Below are positions 62,468-64,000 of a DNA stretch of 64,000 nt, in pieces (the first letter of the stretch is position 1; each line of letters starts with the position of its first letter). The DNA lies in NCBI GenBank assembly GCA_963662175.1, contig OY759224.1, positions 10,776,550-10,840,549 of the forward strand, written 5' to 3'. The position numbers were made by a program, and so were the translations under genes. This stretch comes from Aradus depressus. Its lineage: Eukaryota > Arthropoda > Insecta > Hemiptera > Aradidae. The notes below the pieces were generated by a model that was not told the DNA's origin, did not search any database, and saw nothing but the letters and a program-made list of their open reading frames with translations.

Positions 62468-63535
62468 TCAGTAAATAATTTGTGCCTCACGTAGTTCTTC
62501 GATGATAGCGGAGATCTCGTTTTCATGACCTGTGTTTCCTGCCGATTTTGACGAAGTCAGAAGTCCCAAACGAGTAATCAGTTCGTTTGGATCGTCCCAA
62601 TACTGAACCTTGTTTTGGTTGTCCATCATAAGTTCCAGACCTTTCCCCTCCTTAGGTGGAATTATTTTTGAAATAATGTTTCTATATTTGTAGCTACGGT
62701 TTCCTCTCACGGGTCGAATACTACTGTAACCTTTTCGGTAAGCATTTGTGTCAATGAGTAATTTACTATGTATTTTACTATCTTCCTCATTGAAGTAAAG
62801 AGGTTTTTTCATGAAAAGTAGATCCAGAAGTCCATGGGTAGCCTTGTAAGGTATATCATTGATAAATATGCTGTCACCATCAAATGTGACCCCGCTGTCA
62901 CCTAGAGCTAACCCTCCTTCCGGTAGAACACGAATACCATAAGTTGTATCGAAACTGTTGTCCCCTTTCAACAATCGTTCGATATAAGGGGATATCTTTG
63001 GGCTTAAGCTGCTAAGTCCTTTTTGTAACTCAACTTTACCGTGGGGGGTAGATAGAAATTTGGTTAAATCTTCTGGTGTCAGGTCATCGGCCAATGATAA
63101 ATCTTCGTAGACGTCTTCATCACGTAAATACTGAGGGGATGGTGGAGGATATCTATAATCCTTCTTTTCAGTGGCATTTGACAACTGGACTCTCCTTTTT
63201 CTTATATGAGGAGTTGTAAAATAGGCGGCGTCAGAAGTTGTGTCCTCACCTGTAACGTGTTCTTTGTGTGGTATTATATCATCTTCTTTCTTTATTATTT
63301 TACTGCCATTTTCTTTCTCAACCGTCTTGGTGGAATGATGGGTCTGTAGTGTTTTTGCTATATCTCGAAGAGGTTTCGTAACTGGTTGAAATGTGTTTTC
63401 AATCAATTCTTCTCTCTCATCGATTCCTCTTTTCAAATCCTGATATTTTTTTCGTACAATATTTCCAACTTCAATGAGTTCGTTGAGTACACTTTGGTGT
63501 ACCATATTGAACTGTTGCTTAATGTGGTCCATCAT
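62468..63535 (-). CDS. Conserved Maverick-associated protein (DUF8207-like), 355 aa
   Basis: A complete, stop-free frame. Residues 1-65 are helix-prone (MDHIKQQFNMVHQSVLNELI). 66-160 are charged and low complexity with a PPPSPQYL segment. About 195-275 form the conserved globular part (YGIRVLPEGGLALGDSGVTF, SIFINDIPYKATHGLLDLLF, MKKPLYF, then the DTNAYRKGY region). The C-terminus has YWDDPNELITRLGLLTSSKS and GHENEISAIIEELREAQII, a tail I know from uncharacterised arthropod proteins linked to Mavericks. The DUF number is from memory. Function unknown; a virion or DNA-associated role is only a guess. It lies 59 bp downstream of the packaging ATPase on the same strand, so both may be expressed together. 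An intact frame suggests recent activity. Confidence 0.78.
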   Translation of the reverse strand: MMDHIKQQFNMVHQSVLNELIEVGNIVRKKYQDLKRGIDEREELIENTFQPVTKPLRDIAKTLQTHHSTKTVEKENGSKIIKKEDDIIPHKEHVTGEDTTSDAAYFTTPHIRKRRVQLSNATEKKDYRYPPPSPQYLRDEDVYEDLSLADDLTPEDLTKFLSTPHGKVELQKGLSSLSPKISPYIERLLKGDNSFDTTYGIRVLPEGGLALGDSGVTFDGDSIFINDIPYKATHGLLDLLFMKKPLYFNEEDSKIHSKLLIDTNAYRKGYSSIRPVRGNRSYKYRNIISKIIPPKEGKGLELMMDNQNKVQYWDDPNELITRLGLLTSSKSAGNTGHENEISAIIEELREAQIIY

Positions 63536-63594
63536 GTATCTTTATACATACGTTGGGGAGAGGGTTGTCTTGTATTAGTTTCTGTTTCTTCATA

Positions 63595-64000
63595 CTATGA
63601 GAAATCTATGTATGTATCCATACCACACCTATAACGACCCTCATTTAATGATGAATCTTTATCGATTACTATGTGTCCATATGGTTTATTCCAACATTTG
63701 GAACAAATATCCTTAAATTTTTTGTACGACATATCTGTAGTCACGTGTTCATCAAAGGCATGTTTCAGGTTGATATCATCTTGTTTGAATAGTATAATTA
63801 AATTGGCGTTATCCCTTAGCATTTGTTTCGGTATTTTACTGTAGGTCTGACATAAATAAAAAACATCCGCTCCTATGTGTCTTCCTCTACTGAAATAGTC
63901 CATCATTCTTTCCTGTCTATCAGTCGCTACGTCATCAAATATAAATATAGAATTTTCCCTTGCATCTTCTGGCCGTATCAGATCCTCACAATCGGTGTAA
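63595..64000 (-). CDS. Maverick/Polinton packaging ATPase (FtsK/HerA type), C-terminal part
   Basis: Open from the window edge to the stop at 63595. The visible part begins just before the Walker B strand (NSIFIFDDV, with the acidic pair after the hydrophobic run). The family signature follows: MMDYFSRGRHIGADVFYLCQ, TYSKIPKQMLRDNANLIILF, KQDDINLKHAFDEHV, then CSKCWNKPYGHIVIDKDSSL and GRYRCGMDTYIDF. The Walker A motif lies beyond the window. These ATPases (A32-like) are believed to drive genome packaging into capsids in Polinton-like viruses and relatives. ATG at 63904-63906 is internal, not the start. No stops in the visible part. Confident family assignment by motif. Confidence 0.9.
   Translation of the reverse strand, partial: YTDCEDLIRPEDARENSIFIFDDVATDRQERMMDYFSRGRHIGADVFYLCQTYSKIPKQMLRDNANLIILFKQDDINLKHAFDEHVTTDMSYKKFKDICSKCWNKPYGHIVIDKDSSLNEGRYRCGMDTYIDFS

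Overview
The window is eukaryotic, AT-rich, repeat-dense nuclear DNA, most likely from an arthropod and probably an insect. No host gene can be called with confidence. There are no operons, Shine-Dalgarno sites or dense reading frames, and the recognisable coding sequence belongs to transposable elements typical of arthropod genomes: jockey-like, RTE-like and L2/CR1-like LINEs, PIF/Harbinger, Tigger/pogo, hAT-type MITEs and a Maverick/Polinton. Species or order cannot be fixed from the sequence.

Layout. Two dispersed families make up most of 1-61.6 kb. The first, 'SINE-A', is a tRNA-headed SINE of about 345-350 bp with about 29 full or broken copies on both strands; intact copies end in a short (CCTAA)n tail, and several have visible 12-14 bp target-site duplications (TSDs). 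The second, 'R2', is a non-autonomous element with TACTTCCCCAG/CTGGGGAAGTA ends and an internal unit that recurs about every 140 bp, including a tandem array near 43.5-44.1 kb. Minor families are R3 (5.9, 8.9, 12.5, 37.9, 40.0, 42.6 and 55.1 kb), a second SINE ('SINE-B'), 'R4' hAT-type MITEs with CAGGGGCGTAGCC-like ends and 8-bp TSDs, and a TTACCCGGGTAA-rich MITE at 55.26-55.75 kb. R5-R8 are smaller shared segments.

The most unusual elements are short insertions built as a head of about 40 nt plus a long snap-back palindrome, called family P here. Two (11.5 and 44.8 kb) have 12-bp TSDs and carry, in each arm, a sequence that folds as a small hammerhead-type ribozyme core with a 4-nt self-complementary stem III. 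A third palindrome (52.1 kb) and two solo relatives (2.9 and 18.5 kb) keep a decayed version. A 140-bp insertion at 61.3 kb has the same architecture, a 13-bp TSD and a perfect 102-bp palindrome, but no hammerhead core.

Nested insertions give a relative order of events. R2 is the oldest layer at several sites: an RTE-like LINE entered it twice (26.4 and 53.7 kb), and a jockey-like LINE entered it at 44.8 kb and was later hit in its A-rich tail by a P element. SINE-A copies sit in a Harbinger remnant (33.0 kb), next to a LINE (17.4 kb) and in R3 (42.6 kb).

The right end (61.64-64.0 kb) is the terminus of a Maverick/Polinton, a virus-like DNA transposon. It has a terminal zone with a tandem repeat of about 63 bp, a complete 355-residue protein of a conserved Maverick-associated family, and the C-terminal part of the FtsK/HerA-type packaging ATPase, which runs out of the window. 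It appears to have inserted into an R4 MITE at 61,637/61,638.

Three minisatellites stand out: hexamers at 29.1-29.3 kb that encode an Asp/Ser run, GTAGAGTA-type repeats at 47.3-48.1 kb, and a 41-bp unit at 49.7-50.2 kb.
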